NCBI GenBank assembly: GCA_001939145.1
Contig: LSRX01000180.1
Location: forward strand, 835,783 to 899,782
Direction: 5' to 3'
Source of the DNA: Symbiodinium microadriaticum
Lineage: Eukaryota > Sar > Dinophyceae > Suessiales > Symbiodiniaceae
DNA length: 64,000 nt
Shown here in pieces: positions 34,697-44,049 of the stretch. How positions within the stretch are numbered: position 1 is the stretch's first letter; each line of letters opens with the position of its first letter. The translations under genes and the position numbers were made by a program. Below the pieces are notes generated by a model. The model searched no databases. It was not told where the DNA came from and was given only the letters and a program-made list of their open reading frames with translations.

Positions 34697-35294
34697 TTAA
34701 CAAGCGGAATCAATTGTGACAATGTCCTTGGGCAAGGTGATGGTTTTCATATTTCCATCTGGCATCGAGACAGTGAGAAGCTGGCCTGACATGTAGATCA
34801 AGAGTTCATCATGCTTGACTGGTTGGTCATGGTCTACATCGTGCTCACCCGCCTCCTCGAACACCGGGCGGCACCAGTACCTCCAACAATGTGTCGTCCT
34901 CCATCTGATCGTTGTTGGCCGCAGGTGCCGATGCGCTTGATTCTGTGGTAATGAACTTTCGGCCGGACTCCAGGAAACGACGAAGAGGTCCCAGCCACTC
35001 GGCGCTGCTGCGCGGGTGCTCCGTGGCACGGCGCAGCCAGAGCTCCAAAGCCTCTCGTCGCACCTCCAGCTTCTGTCCCTCGCAGCTAAAGCAATGCTTC
35101 TTGGGGAAGCGTGCTGCCGGGAAGGAGGAGCTGACATGGCCAAGCTGGTCCTTGAGCTCCAGGAAGTCGGTGTACCGTCGCATGACCCTCCAGGAAGCGC
35201 CACTCTCTGAGATCACGTCCACGGCGAAGAAGGTAACAGAATCCCGCTTCTCCATCCATTGGGGCGGCAGCTGCACTGCAGAGATCGCCAGCAT
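34697..35294 (-). CDS. PX-domain protein with a one-base frameshift
   Basis: The likely start is the ATG at 35292-35294 (MLAISAVQLPP). Residues 15-112 form a Phox-homology domain: DSVTFFAVDVISESG, then WRVMRRYTDFLELKDQL with the RRYTDF signature whose Arg contacts phosphatidylinositol-3-phosphate, then a PAARFPKKH loop, then RREALELWLRRA and PLRRFLE. PX domains target proteins to endosomal membranes. After DTLLEVLVPP the frame meets a stop at 34845. A sensible continuation (VFEEAGEHDVDHDQPVKHDE ... KTITLPKDIVTIDSAC, stop at 34697) lies in the next frame. One extra base in the GGG at 34866-34868 would explain this. It may be a sequencing error, a recent mutation or an undetected splice. Confidence 0.65.
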
Positions 35295-36169
35295 CTCGAT
35301 GCTCGAACTCGTGGAGCACCGGCCCGGAAAAACCAAAGGGGCAGCAATTTGCACCCCACGAGTCTGCTGCGGAGCTCGAACGGCAGGGCGGCCACCTGCC
35401 AAGGCGGGGCTCCCTTGCAACCGTCACATGACATGAAACTCCTTCAGTATATACTGGAGCACATAGTCATCCGAAGATCCGGGCCTAGAATCCCAGGACT
35501 TTCCTGAGGGACGGTGCGCATGCGAGAACCCGGCGACGAGGCCCCGCCGAGAAGAATCACCTCTGAGAAAGTCGCTGCTTTTTGACATGTTTTACTGGAA
35601 ATAATCAGGATTCGAATTCGATACTACGACTACGAGCCTTGAAGGGTTTGCAAAGGACTGGCAAAGGAAGCAAAAAAAAACTCAGACTGGCCTAGCCTGG
35701 ACTCGAACAAGGCTTCTTCCGCACAAAGCTGCTGCAAGCCGCTAACTACATGTACACTTCCGCTAGGACCCGGCTCAGCCCTGACACTACTGACACTTCT
35801 GTCTGCTGCCACCTGCTGCGCCGGCAGGGGCGGCACCGGGTCACCATGCAAAGCCTTGGCTCGGCATGAAACACCCGCTGCAGGAGAGCCCCGCACTTTC
35901 GCCGCACAGAGGCCGCGGCGCGGCGGCAACTGTTTACGACGCCGGCCATGGATCCAGGGCACTGGAAGTATGTGAAACGAACAGACAGAGAGGATCTCTT
36001 GCTAGTGTCCGGTCTGACAAGGAGGATTTAGGACATTGCAATCGCGAAAGATGTGTCCTTTTTGCGTTGAGCCCGATATAGCCTAAGCATTGACACATGT
36101 ACACCTTTTTATGGGACCATCGTCGGCACCAGAAAAACTTGACGGGAGCGTCATCCAAGGACACTGGAG
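35295..36169. other. Intergenic; one short minus-strand open frame
   Basis: The minus frame 35746-35949 begins with ATG and reads MAGVVNSCRRAAASVRRKC, a basic amphipathic N-terminus that would suit a targeting peptide, and stops after 67 codons. It may be a first exon. No family is visible. Confidence 0.25.
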
Positions 36170-36490
36170 TCACTGGAAGAATTCAGGTCCTTCTTTTTCT
36201 TGAGCTGCTGCCGCTTCTGGTCCTGTCAAGGACAAGAAAATCGGCTCTGCCAGGATCGGGTCACCCACGGAAGCCTCATCACTGAGATAAGGCGCCAGGG
36301 CAGCGTGAAACTCCTCGGGCAAATGGCGGCAGAACGGACTCAAAATAGATGTCTAGTGAGTCTAGTCTTGAGCAACTATCGTTGGACACCTCTGTCGAAA
36401 GGCTGCTATCAACAGAATGCTGCAGTCCTGCAGTGAGATCTCGCCGGACCCGTTCGTGTCGACTGCATCATGGAACTTCACAGCCAATTC
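36170..36490 (-). CDS. EF-hand exon and adjoining exon of a calcium-binding protein (partial)
   Basis: An exon at 36390-36490 opens after CTGCCAG|G and encodes ELAVKFHDAVDTNGSGEISL. The loop D-T-N-G-S-G-E-I-S-L-Q-D fits the EF-hand calcium-binding consensus, with Asp rather than Glu at position 12. The exon ends at CAGAG|GTGTCC. Downstream, at about 36174-36325, a protein-like frame continues with LPEEFHAALAPYLSDEASVG and ends PEFFQ-stop. The two may form the C-terminal end of one gene on the minus strand. Upstream exons were not identified with certainty; the frame 36569-36916 is a candidate. Confidence 0.5.
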
Positions 36491-37921
36491 CTGGCAGCAC
36501 CACGGGCCATACCAGGTATGCCGCTCAAACAACGCAGCACAGCAACTGCTGGGTTGCTGCTAATTAACTCAATGTAAGTTACTGTAATGGGGATACAGAG
36601 CATTATAGTAGCTTAATTTAAGTTCCTTAACAGCAACCCAGTTTGTGTAAGGCCCACTCGGCTGGCAAGTTGCAAAGGCGGAAGAGGTATTCCGTTTCGT
36701 TCCTGCAACAACTGCCCCGGACATGGCTGTGACTACTACCCGGTTCACCGTGAAAGCACGCAGCAGCATGTGGCAACACTGCGACCACTTTGCCCGACAA
36801 AAACTTGTGTCAGAGCAGCTCGTCCTGGTCATGTTGCAGTTTCTGTCCAGGTCCTCAGCCCACGCAACGAAGGTCTTGTCGGTCTTGCTCAGGTGGCTAG
36901 GTGCCCCACGAATCAACGGCCCAAAAATCCCAAATCCAGGCTTGCAATTCTAGTACGAAGCTCCTAGACATGGACCTGGAAAACCCCAGCCTTGACCCTC
37001 AACCCTAAGTCCAAACTCTGAAGAGCGAAGCGCGAGAGGGCAGTAACCCTCAAACCCTACTGGTCCGAACCCAGTGGCCGAGAGTTTAGGGTTCAGGGAC
37101 TACGCCGTTAAAAACCGCATCCTCATTAGACCCCGCTTCCAGAGTTGAAGGAGACTCCCACACCCGGAAGCCCAAAAATCCGAAGCTACCGGGGGCCCGG
37201 CCACGAAGCGAAAGGCGTTTGCAAGGCTGCCAAATCGATCCAGTGCCTCCCAGCAAAACCCGCTGCCGCAGGCATGTCACCGCGGGAAAGGCCGTAAAAG
37301 GACATCTACGACATGGGCGATCGGGATTCCAGACATACCCTGTTCATAATGTAGCATGAAACATCTGTTGAGATACCTACTATTCATATGGCAGTCATGA
37401 CGAATACTGATATGACGAGTGCGACTCAGCATCATCCCGACCTCTGGGTCCTAAGCAATCATGACCCAATGTCTCTTGACGTGCATCCTGATCCGAAAAG
37501 CCGACTCTTCTCAGAATGCCATTCACTATGCCCACACGGGTCACGCCTTTCAACAACACCGGCAATCTTACTAACATCTAAAGCTATAGTCTAAACATGA
37601 CATGGGGACAATATCAACAGTACCGACACGAGTAGCAGAGAATCAGGACTACTGACTACCGTTCATGTTTCACATCGTTCATAACACAGTACATGCACAA
37701 TGTCACTGACACCCAATCCACGCTCGTTGCAACCAGCCAATTCATGCAGATTGCCCATGGTACAAAGGAAGCACAACGAAAAATGCTGAAAATACAACGA
37801 GCTAGAAACACGTTATCTCACAGAACGACAGTTTTGACGGCATTGCTAGAACCCAACAGTAACATACGGTAACAGCCTAGCCACAACAAGCACTGGGCAT
37901 AGCTGGACTTTGCCGATCAGC
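36491..37921. other. Mostly non-coding; possible exon at 36700-36900
   Basis: The minus frame around 36730-36900 (KTDKTFVAWAEDLDRNC, then CRAKWSQCCHMLLRAF) is cysteine-containing and protein-like. It lies directly upstream of the EF-hand exon and could belong to the same gene. From 36950 to 37920 nothing is recognised apart from scattered TTTAGGGTT words (37084). Confidence 0.3.
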
Positions 37922-38011
37922 GCCCTAATTTTAACCCTTAGCCCTATGCCTTAACCCCAAGCCCTCCCCTTAAGCCCTCCCTAACCCTAAACCCTACGCT
38001 CTAAACCCTAG
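37922..38011 (-). repeat. Interstitial CCCTAAA-type island
   Basis: Degenerate units (CCCTTAGCCCTATGCC, CCCTCCCTAACCCTAAACCC) occur in the orientation opposite to most other islands. They are similar in character to the TTTAGGG tracts. Confidence 0.75.
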
Positions 38012-38107
38012 GACAGGGGTCTCAGAGAAGTCGCAAATTTCAGGCTCCAGTCCTTGCTGGTGAGGATGCGCAGCGACTCCTTCCAGCAGCATCTTCCGAG
38101 ACTGCAA

Positions 38108-38372
38108 TGGTAGGGTTTACGCTCTCGCAACTCGGACTCCGCCAGACGAGGTCTCTGTGTCCATCTACACCAGCTCGACTACTTTCGAAGTAGCAATCAC
38201 TTGCACTTGTACCACAAAATCTCAGAGTAGGCTTCAGGGTGATGCAAGCTACAGAGGGCCCTAGACTTGTGCAGGTTTCTGTACCTTGGAAGTGGAGGAT
38301 CGGCACAAGTGGGCGTAGGGTCGAGAGTCTAGGGTTTCGACTCGCACATTCACTCAAAGCAGGCACGGATCA
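38108..38372 (+). repeat. Two copies of the GGTTTCGACTC dispersed element
   Basis: At 38111 the sequence reads TAGGGTTTACGCTCTCGCAA then CTCGGACTCC. At 38331 it reads CTAGGGTTTCGACTCGCACA then TTCACTCAAAGC. Both have the TTTAGGG-like left end and the CTCGCA core of the family. Confidence 0.55.
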
Positions 38373-38898
38373 AGACAAGAGGGTCTCACAACTACGGCTC
38401 ATTTCTACATTTTCTGCCTTTCTACCGGAATCTACCGGAATAAACCATGTAAGAACCCAATACCATATACCACCCAACAGACACACGTCAAGGGTTTCTC
38501 GGTCCAGTGATTGTGCGGCAGCAATGAGATTCGGCGAGGCTACCATCAAGATAATTTCATCGCAAGGCGAACGTAAGAAGAGTGACAGACAGGAGAACTC
38601 TGTCTTGAATCCGTGCTATGCAACGGCCAGAGAGGCACCGGTAACAGATAGCCATCAGCATTATCGTAGCCACGATTCTGGCAGCAAGTCTGAAACGGAT
38701 AGCAAACAACAGCAGGAGTTATCGTTTTGAGTTGCGGGTGTGGGCCGTCGGGTGGCAGGTTTCGTCTTCGGTTTGGCAGCAACAGGAACGTAGGCAGGAG
38801 GGCATGCAGGAGGAGTAAACAAACACAATACAAGCAGAACCTTGCAACAAAAACAGCAAATTTACTGCGATGATGAACACTGCAATATAAGACTTTGA

Positions 38899-39697
38899 AT
38901 GTTCGTAATTGGACAAGTGCTTGACGCTAGCTCTGACCACAAAACACCACTGCTACTGAGTGCTGCCAAGGCAAATCCTCTATGTCCTAAAGCACTCATT
39001 TGTGAAAAGCCCATGCCACACGGGGCGTGGCCTGAAACTTTCCGTCGAACTCGTGCAACCTTGCAATGCACGGCATGCCCGGGTGGGTCAAGGGAGCCTT
39101 GCAGGTTTTGCACACTGGGCTTGGTCGAGCATTTCGGTGCTTTCAAGACGTTCTGCCCCTTCATTGGCCTCGCACAACTCGTGCAGCCACGCTTTCGTGC
39201 CCAAGTCCGAGGTCACGGCCGGTCCTGGCGCTCGTCGGTGACCTGCGGGCCATTTCGTGCTTTTGGTCTTTCGGCTGTATCATTCAAGGGTGCATGTACA
39301 AGTTCTCGCACTTTCAAGGCCACTAGGGCCGCGCCGTCTTTTTGCGCATGACAAGTGTATCCGGCACCCGGAAACACGCCGTCCATCCTGTCGAAGTGCG
39401 CGCCACATCGGCTTAGCATGTGCCTTGCTTTTGGCAGACTGATCTGGGATGGCCGACGCTGCTGTGTGCAAGGTCTGCGGCTTTATGCGGCAGAACCCCG
39501 AATTCCAACAATTCACCAGCCAAAGACCTGCTTTGCTGTGCTGTCGGTGCACTACGGCAACCTGTTACGTTCCAGAACGTAAGGAGCGTGGAGACATCAG
39601 GGGAGGCCTGCAACGGCAAGGTCTCCTGGCCGCAGCAGCGTTGCTCGAAGCAGCAGCACCACTACATCAGACAATCTACGTAGTCCAGAGTCTATAA
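38899..39697 (+). other. Cysteine-rich plus-strand open frames, possibly one damaged gene
   Basis: A plus frame at 38899-39351 holds several Cys pairs (CPKALIC, LQCTACPGG, EPCRFCTLGL). A second frame at 39449-39697 starts with ATG and has CKVC at residues 7-10 and CCRC at 31-34, as in a zinc-ribbon. The two could be parts of one gene separated by a frameshift or intron. They lie on the strand opposite to all confident host genes. No family is recognised, and chance is possible. Confidence 0.25.
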
Positions 39698-39936
39698 AGG
39701 CAAAACAGTTCGGCAACCCCGCGACGACCAGTCTCTTCTAACACTCAAGAAGGGATCTTGAAAGAGCTTTGGCGGAGCGCGAAAGAGCAGAGAGCCGCGC
39801 TTGGTCGGTCATGCTCTTTCCGTCCCTCATACCTCCGTCTAGTGTCGTCTTTAAACTAATGAGAAAGCTGATAGTTTCATCCCTCTGGGACTCTGGGACT
39901 TTACAGATTTGGAAAACGGATGCACGCTTGAGCGGA

Positions 39937-41685
39937 CTACTTCATTTGAAGCGTCGTGGGTGTAGCGGAGCACCACGCCTGCATCTTCTTCGACGTTACG
40001 TGTGGAAGACGGTTGCCAGACTTTTGAAGGAAAGGAAGCGTGCCGCCATGCTTCACTGCCTTTTCTGCCTTTAGGGAGCGCAAAGCACCAACTGACGAGC
40101 AGCGAGCAGCTGTTAAGGGCGCGGCGAGGAGTTTCTGTGAGCTCACTGTGGTGCCCAGGTCCAAGGCAAATGCCGACACAGAACCAGCAGACGCTGATTT
40201 CAACATGCCAGGCATGGTCAGCTTGCCGTCTGGGAACTTCTCGTCTGTGCGGTAGAGTTCGGTACTGCCCATGGCTTCAAACATGGCCGCGATGCTGGAC
40301 TTTCCTGGACCCTCTCGACTCGCATCGGGCTCCTTCCGGGTCGGCCCCTTGAAACGCAGGCCTGCTGCTGGAGAGCCGGCCATCACCCAAGGACGATTGA
40401 ACTTGAATGAAGTGGCAGATGTTGTGGAATCCTCTGGCACGGACTCTGCTGGCACACGAACAACAGCTCCGATGATGCGTCGCTTTGCGCGGCATGCCGC
40501 CCGAAGATCTGGCATCGCACCCATGCTAAGTTGTTCAACCGGTTCAGGCTTTGTGGGCACTTGGACCGGGAACGCCAAAGGATTGAGCCACGTTCCAACG
40601 GAGGGGCACAAGTAGAACGGCAGATCTGGCATGGCATGAGTACTGGCCGCCTTCTCCTTGACATCTTGTTCAACCGGTTCAGGCTTTGTGGGCACTTGGA
40701 CCGGGAACGCCAAGGGATTGAGCCACGTCCCAACGGAGGGGCACAAGTAGAACGGCACATCTGGCATGGCATGAGTGCTGGTTGGCTTCTCCTTGACATC
40801 TTGTTCAAGCGGTTCAGGCTTTCGGGGCACATCCACTGGTGTGTTGGCCGTGGCCTGCTCACTGACCCCTTGTGGGCTGTCCTCCGTGATTGCCATCTTA
40901 CGCTGCAAGGCGGCAGCAAGGCGGCCATCCCGGGCAGCTGCCAACAGACAGTCTCGAGTCTCAACTCGGAGAGTTTCCACCTGAGCTTCCTGAAGCGCCT
41001 TCCCAAGGCTGCCGTCTTCAGCAGCACGAACCAGCGTGGGCCGGGCCTGCTGGCCAAGGGCTTCGATGGCTTGGATGTCAATCTCAGGCTTCTTCCGACC
41101 CTCAGCCAGGGTCTCATGAAGCGTGCCTCTGCACGCAGCCTCGACGGTGGTGCTGAGCAATTCCCCGCCAAGCTTTGCACAGAGGTGCTCCATGCCCTGC
41201 TGCATGACAAACTCGTCGCCGACCTCTTCCACTTCCACAAACTCGTCCTCGAAATCGTCATCGACATCCTCCGCAGAATCCTGCATCTGCATGTCCGGGA
41301 GGAAGGCTTCATGGAAGACACGCTGTGCCACCACACTGGCCAAGCCTAAACTCTCATCCTCCTCATCCTCTTCGTCATCGCTCGGAGCCGAGAGGCTGAC
41401 GACCTCGTCCTCGGTGTCCTCATCCGACTCGTCGCAGTACGTCACGTCTTCGCCGGCAACATCCACTTCCTCTGCCAAGGCACCGTCGATCAGGTCCTGG
41501 ACGAACGTCTTCGCACGCTCCTCCTCCGCATTCGGACCCCGGAGCTTTCGGGCACGGACTGGACGCAAAGCTGTGGGCTTTGGCCCGCATGGTGCACGCT
41601 TCTTGTGCGAGCCAGTCATCTCGAATGGCACTTCCAACCGGTTCAAAGCCTTCGTGAATTCCGTTGCAAAAGCCTCTGCAGCCAT
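39937..41685 (-). CDS. Acidic hypothetical protein with a 45-residue tandem repeat
   Basis: An intronless frame reads MAAEAFATEFTKALNRLEV from the ATG at 41683-41685. An upstream in-frame ATG at 41788-41790 would add 35 residues. The predicted length is 582 residues. Residues about 75-165 are strongly acidic (for example DESDEDTEDEVV and DDEEDEEDE). A helical stretch follows (EALGQQARPTLVRAAEDGS). At about 285-385 a unit of 45 residues containing MPDVPFYLCPSVGTWLNPLA occurs twice, with the start of a third copy. The C-terminal third is basic and serine-rich. I recognise no family. The acidic-then-basic layout could fit a nuclear or scaffold protein, but this is a guess. Confidence 0.6.
   Translation of the reverse strand: MAAEAFATEFTKALNRLEVPFEMTGSHKKRAPCGPKPTALRPVRARKLRGPNAEEERAKTFVQDLIDGALAEEVDVAGEDVTYCDESDEDTEDEVVSLSAPSDDEEDEEDESLGLASVVAQRVFHEAFLPDMQMQDSAEDVDDDFEDEFVEVEEVGDEFVMQQGMEHLCAKLGGELLSTTVEAACRGTLHETLAEGRKKPEIDIQAIEALGQQARPTLVRAAEDGSLGKALQEAQVETLRVETRDCLLAAARDGRLAAALQRKMAITEDSPQGVSEQATANTPVDVPRKPEPLEQDVKEKPTSTHAMPDVPFYLCPSVGTWLNPLAFPVQVPTKPEPVEQDVKEKAASTHAMPDLPFYLCPSVGTWLNPLAFPVQVPTKPEPVEQLSMGAMPDLRAACRAKRRIIGAVVRVPAESVPEDSTTSATSFKFNRPWVMAGSPAAGLRFKGPTRKEPDASREGPGKSSIAAMFEAMGSTELYRTDEKFPDGKLTMPGMLKSASAGSVSAFALDLGTTVSSQKLLAAPLTAARCSSVGALRSLKAEKAVKHGGTLPFLQKSGNRLPHVTSKKMQAWCSATPTTLQMK
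40531..40840 (-). repeat. 135-bp in-frame tandem duplication inside the acidic-protein gene
   Basis: Copies begin at about 40531, 40666 and 40801 with the shared word TTGTTCAA. The period is exactly 135 bp (45 codons), so the frame is preserved. Units 40531-40665 and 40666-40800 are nearly identical, and the third is partial. Confidence 0.9.
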
Positions 41686-41965
41686 ATCACAAGGATTCAA
41701 AGCTACCAGTAGGGCAAAGTCTCTCGAGCCGCAGCTTAAGGACTTCGAGGGCGAGTGACAACCTAGTTCAGCGGAACAGCGGAAGGCCATCAGATCGATT
41801 GTGTCACTTCAGAGAACGGCTCATGCTTCCCGGATACAACCCACCTCCAGCATGTCCTCCAGGACCGAATCTGGCCTCTCGATGGAGCTGGGAACGAGAC
41901 AGTCACCGAAGTCGGATTTCAACGACTTGGGCATCGCTGGCCTTTGCCAGCGCGGCTCTGGGTTA

Positions 41966-42371
41966 CGGTTTAGGGTTTAGGGCTCCCTCTCTTCTAACCA
42001 GGCCCGTCTGACACTACACAGTCCGTTTCTCGTTCTGTGGCCAACAAGTCTCACATCCTTGCCTTGTGTCAACAACTTGAACTTCAGCCTCAACTTGCCC
42101 CAGAGAGCCGGCTGATTAACAGGTTAACAGCAGTACTCAAAACTACTTAAATGACAGTAACATCGCAACAAGCATGCAAGTATGGCTGCCCTGACCCTAT
42201 TGACACCCCAGCCCACTCGTGAAAAATCCCCCGAAGTCGTCGGCCGGCACAATATCCGAGGCCGGGGCGCGCCGCGGCAGCTGGTGAGATCTCCTCTTGG
42301 TCTTCATTGCGGATCGGTTTAGGGTCTAGGGTTTAGGGTTTAGGGTTGAGGGTTTATAGGGTTTAGGGGCT
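41966..42371 (+). repeat. TTTAGGG islands between two genes
   Basis: Units at 41966-41984 and 42317-42370 read TTTAGGG with TCTAGGG and TTGAGGG variants. They lie between the acidic-protein gene and the next minus-strand exon. The region between them holds no recognised feature. Confidence 0.85.
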
Positions 42372-42551
42372 CCTCTACAGGTTTGGGGTTCGGGTTTAGA
42401 ACTGAGAGCGTTCGTCTCCTACGCATTGCGGCTTCAAGGGTCTCTGTGATGCGATCAGGCCCTGCAGATTCGGTGGGTTTTAGGCTTCAAGGTTCTGGGC
42501 TTTTTGGAGATCCGGGACACGGAGTTTAGGGTTTCGACTTAGGGTTGAGAG

Positions 42552-42670
42552 TAGAGCTGCATTTGCGATCTCTTCAGCGACGGCCACGTCAGACTTAAGC
42601 ACCGCACGCGCAGTCAAGGGTGTGCCGTTGATCGCGCCCTCCAGGAACGGCCGAATGAAGTTCACCTTAG
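42552..42670 (-). other. Orphan exon-like segment
   Basis: After a CTAAG|GTG acceptor-like site, the frame encodes VNFIRPFLEGAINGTPLTAR followed by AVLKSDVAVAEEIANAALLS. This is convincingly protein-like. It then merges into TTAGGGTT-type sequence. It could be a downstream exon of the gene at 43.0-43.55 kb. The family is unknown. Confidence 0.35.
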
Positions 42671-43006
42671 GCGATGGGCGAAGGTGGGAACTAAACCCAC
42701 ACTGAATTCAGGCTCACTTTTCATCCAGTCACGGTTCGTGCTGTGGCCGAGTATACCGCACACCCAGAATTCAAACCGCTGGAGGACAGAAGCCGTTCCT
42801 ACGTGGAGGCTTATAGATCATGTGGATCTGTAGTTGACGGGCTCCGGACAAACTTCGCATAGTCAAGCATGCCCCTCTTCTCCTGCCATGCAAGATAGGG
42901 GGTTTGGACTCTCGCAACTCGAGCTCCCTAGGATGTGTGGAGCCGGGGCTGCTTTTTGAGGCCTGTAGACGTAGAGTTTTATGGTTTCCTAAGTTCCTGT
43001 CTTCTA
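42671..43006. other. No gene recognised
   Basis: At 42901-42925 the sequence GGTTTGGACTCTCGCAACTC is a copy of the short dispersed element. No other feature is seen. Confidence 0.4.
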
Positions 43007-43552
43007 TTACGACTTCTGGAAGTTTCGGGGCCAGTGGCCTGTCGAGAACGCGATCTCGTGCCGAGCTTCACCCCAAACTGATATCACAACCTCCTCGTTG
43101 ACTCCTAGCTCCTCCCGCAACCAACCGTCGCTGGTTCTACCGTTCCACAACGGGTTGAGCCCACTGCTGCTCCTCCCCTTCCTGTCTGATGACTGTCGAC
43201 CCTGCAAAGCATCCGAGCCTGTCGAGCGACTGTTACTCCCGTCCGCCGACATGCTGGTGAATTGACTAATCGAGCACCCAACCCACAAGCGGAGAATATC
43301 AAGAAGAAACACGATAGTCTGACGATGGCGCGCCTTGTCCAAGTACTCAAAGAAACGGTCTGCAACCTCTTCTGTGAAGTTGTAACCACGGAAGAAATGT
43401 CGCACCTGCCAGTTCTGGCTGCTGCTGCGATGTTCAATATGACCTAACAAAAAATCAGACATTGGACTATTTGCAAATAATCGTGAGATCTGCTTGCAGC
43501 AGCCAGTCGTCCCTGCCCAACGCTTGAATCTGCTAGATCTATGCGAGTTCAA
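43007..43552 (-). CDS. Possible channel-tail-like exon(s), partial gene
   Basis: The minus frame stays open for 182 codons. An exon probably starts after AACTGGCAG|G near 43405 and encodes VRHFFRGYNFTEEVADRFFE followed by YLDKARHRQ. This alternation of basic and aromatic residues recalls the helical linker after the pore in cyclic-nucleotide/KCNH-like channels of alveolates, but that is only a resemblance. Upstream, the same frame gives RFKRWAGTTGCCKQISRLFA. A spliced-leader-like relic lies 44 bases above the frame start, in gene orientation. There is no ATG at the frame's 5' end, so the true start is unresolved. Confidence 0.35.
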   Translation of the reverse strand: MNSHRSSRFKRWAGTTGCCKQISRLFANSPMSDFLLGHIEHRSSSQNWQVRHFFRGYNFTEEVADRFFEYLDKARHRQTIVFLLDILRLWVGCSISQFTSMSADGSNSRSTGSDALQGRQSSDRKGRSSSGLNPLWNGRTSDGWLREELGVNEEVVISVWGEARHEIAFSTGHWPRNFQKS

Positions 43553-43595
43553 GCTCCGTCAATTTCACCCCTCCTGCCATGCGGAGTTTCAAAGG

Positions 43596-43611
43596 CTTGC
43601 TCAAAATGGCT
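43596..43611 (-). other. Spliced-leader-like relic
   Basis: The minus strand reads AGCCATTTTGAGCAAG. The dinoflagellate spliced leader ends AGCCATTTTGGCTCAAG. The first ten bases match exactly and the end matches with a small rearrangement. It lies upstream of an open minus-strand frame. The match is weaker than the relics at 51.9 and 58.5 kb. Confidence 0.4.
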
Positions 43612-43628
43612 GTGCCATATCCTGCATA

Positions 43629-43786
43629 ATACCTGACCTGCCAACCAATAGGCGCGGTGGCGTGCGACACAAAATTTCATACCTTGAGTGCTTCGGTTTT
43701 ATACACATACCTGACCTGCCAACCAATAGGTGCGGTGGCGTGCGACACAAAATATCAAACCTTGAGCGCTTTGGTTTTATACACTT
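43629..43786. repeat. 78-bp tandem duplication upstream of a gene
   Basis: Two adjacent copies share TACCTGACCTGCCAACCAAT and then GCGGTGGCGTGCGACACAAA. They differ at only a few positions. They lie just upstream (in minus-strand terms) of the spliced-leader-like relic, in the short space between two genes. Confidence 0.9.
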
Positions 43787-44049
43787 TCTGAGTTGCCCAT
43801 GTGGGTGATCATGCGCATCGAACTATGGAATGCCCCAGACCAAGAGGTACATTTCTGATGCTGCAACAGCTGCAGGCGCATTGCAGGACCTTCTGCTTTG
43901 GAAGCTTCCTGACACGAAGCTCTTTGGCCCCGAAAGAAATGTCACGCCTCGTTTGGGCGCCCAGTAGCTCGGAAGGCTCTGCACTGCGAAGCTCTCAAGG
44001 CTGCTAAGTTCAAGCGACCCCATGTTGAGATGCCTGACTTTGCTGACCT

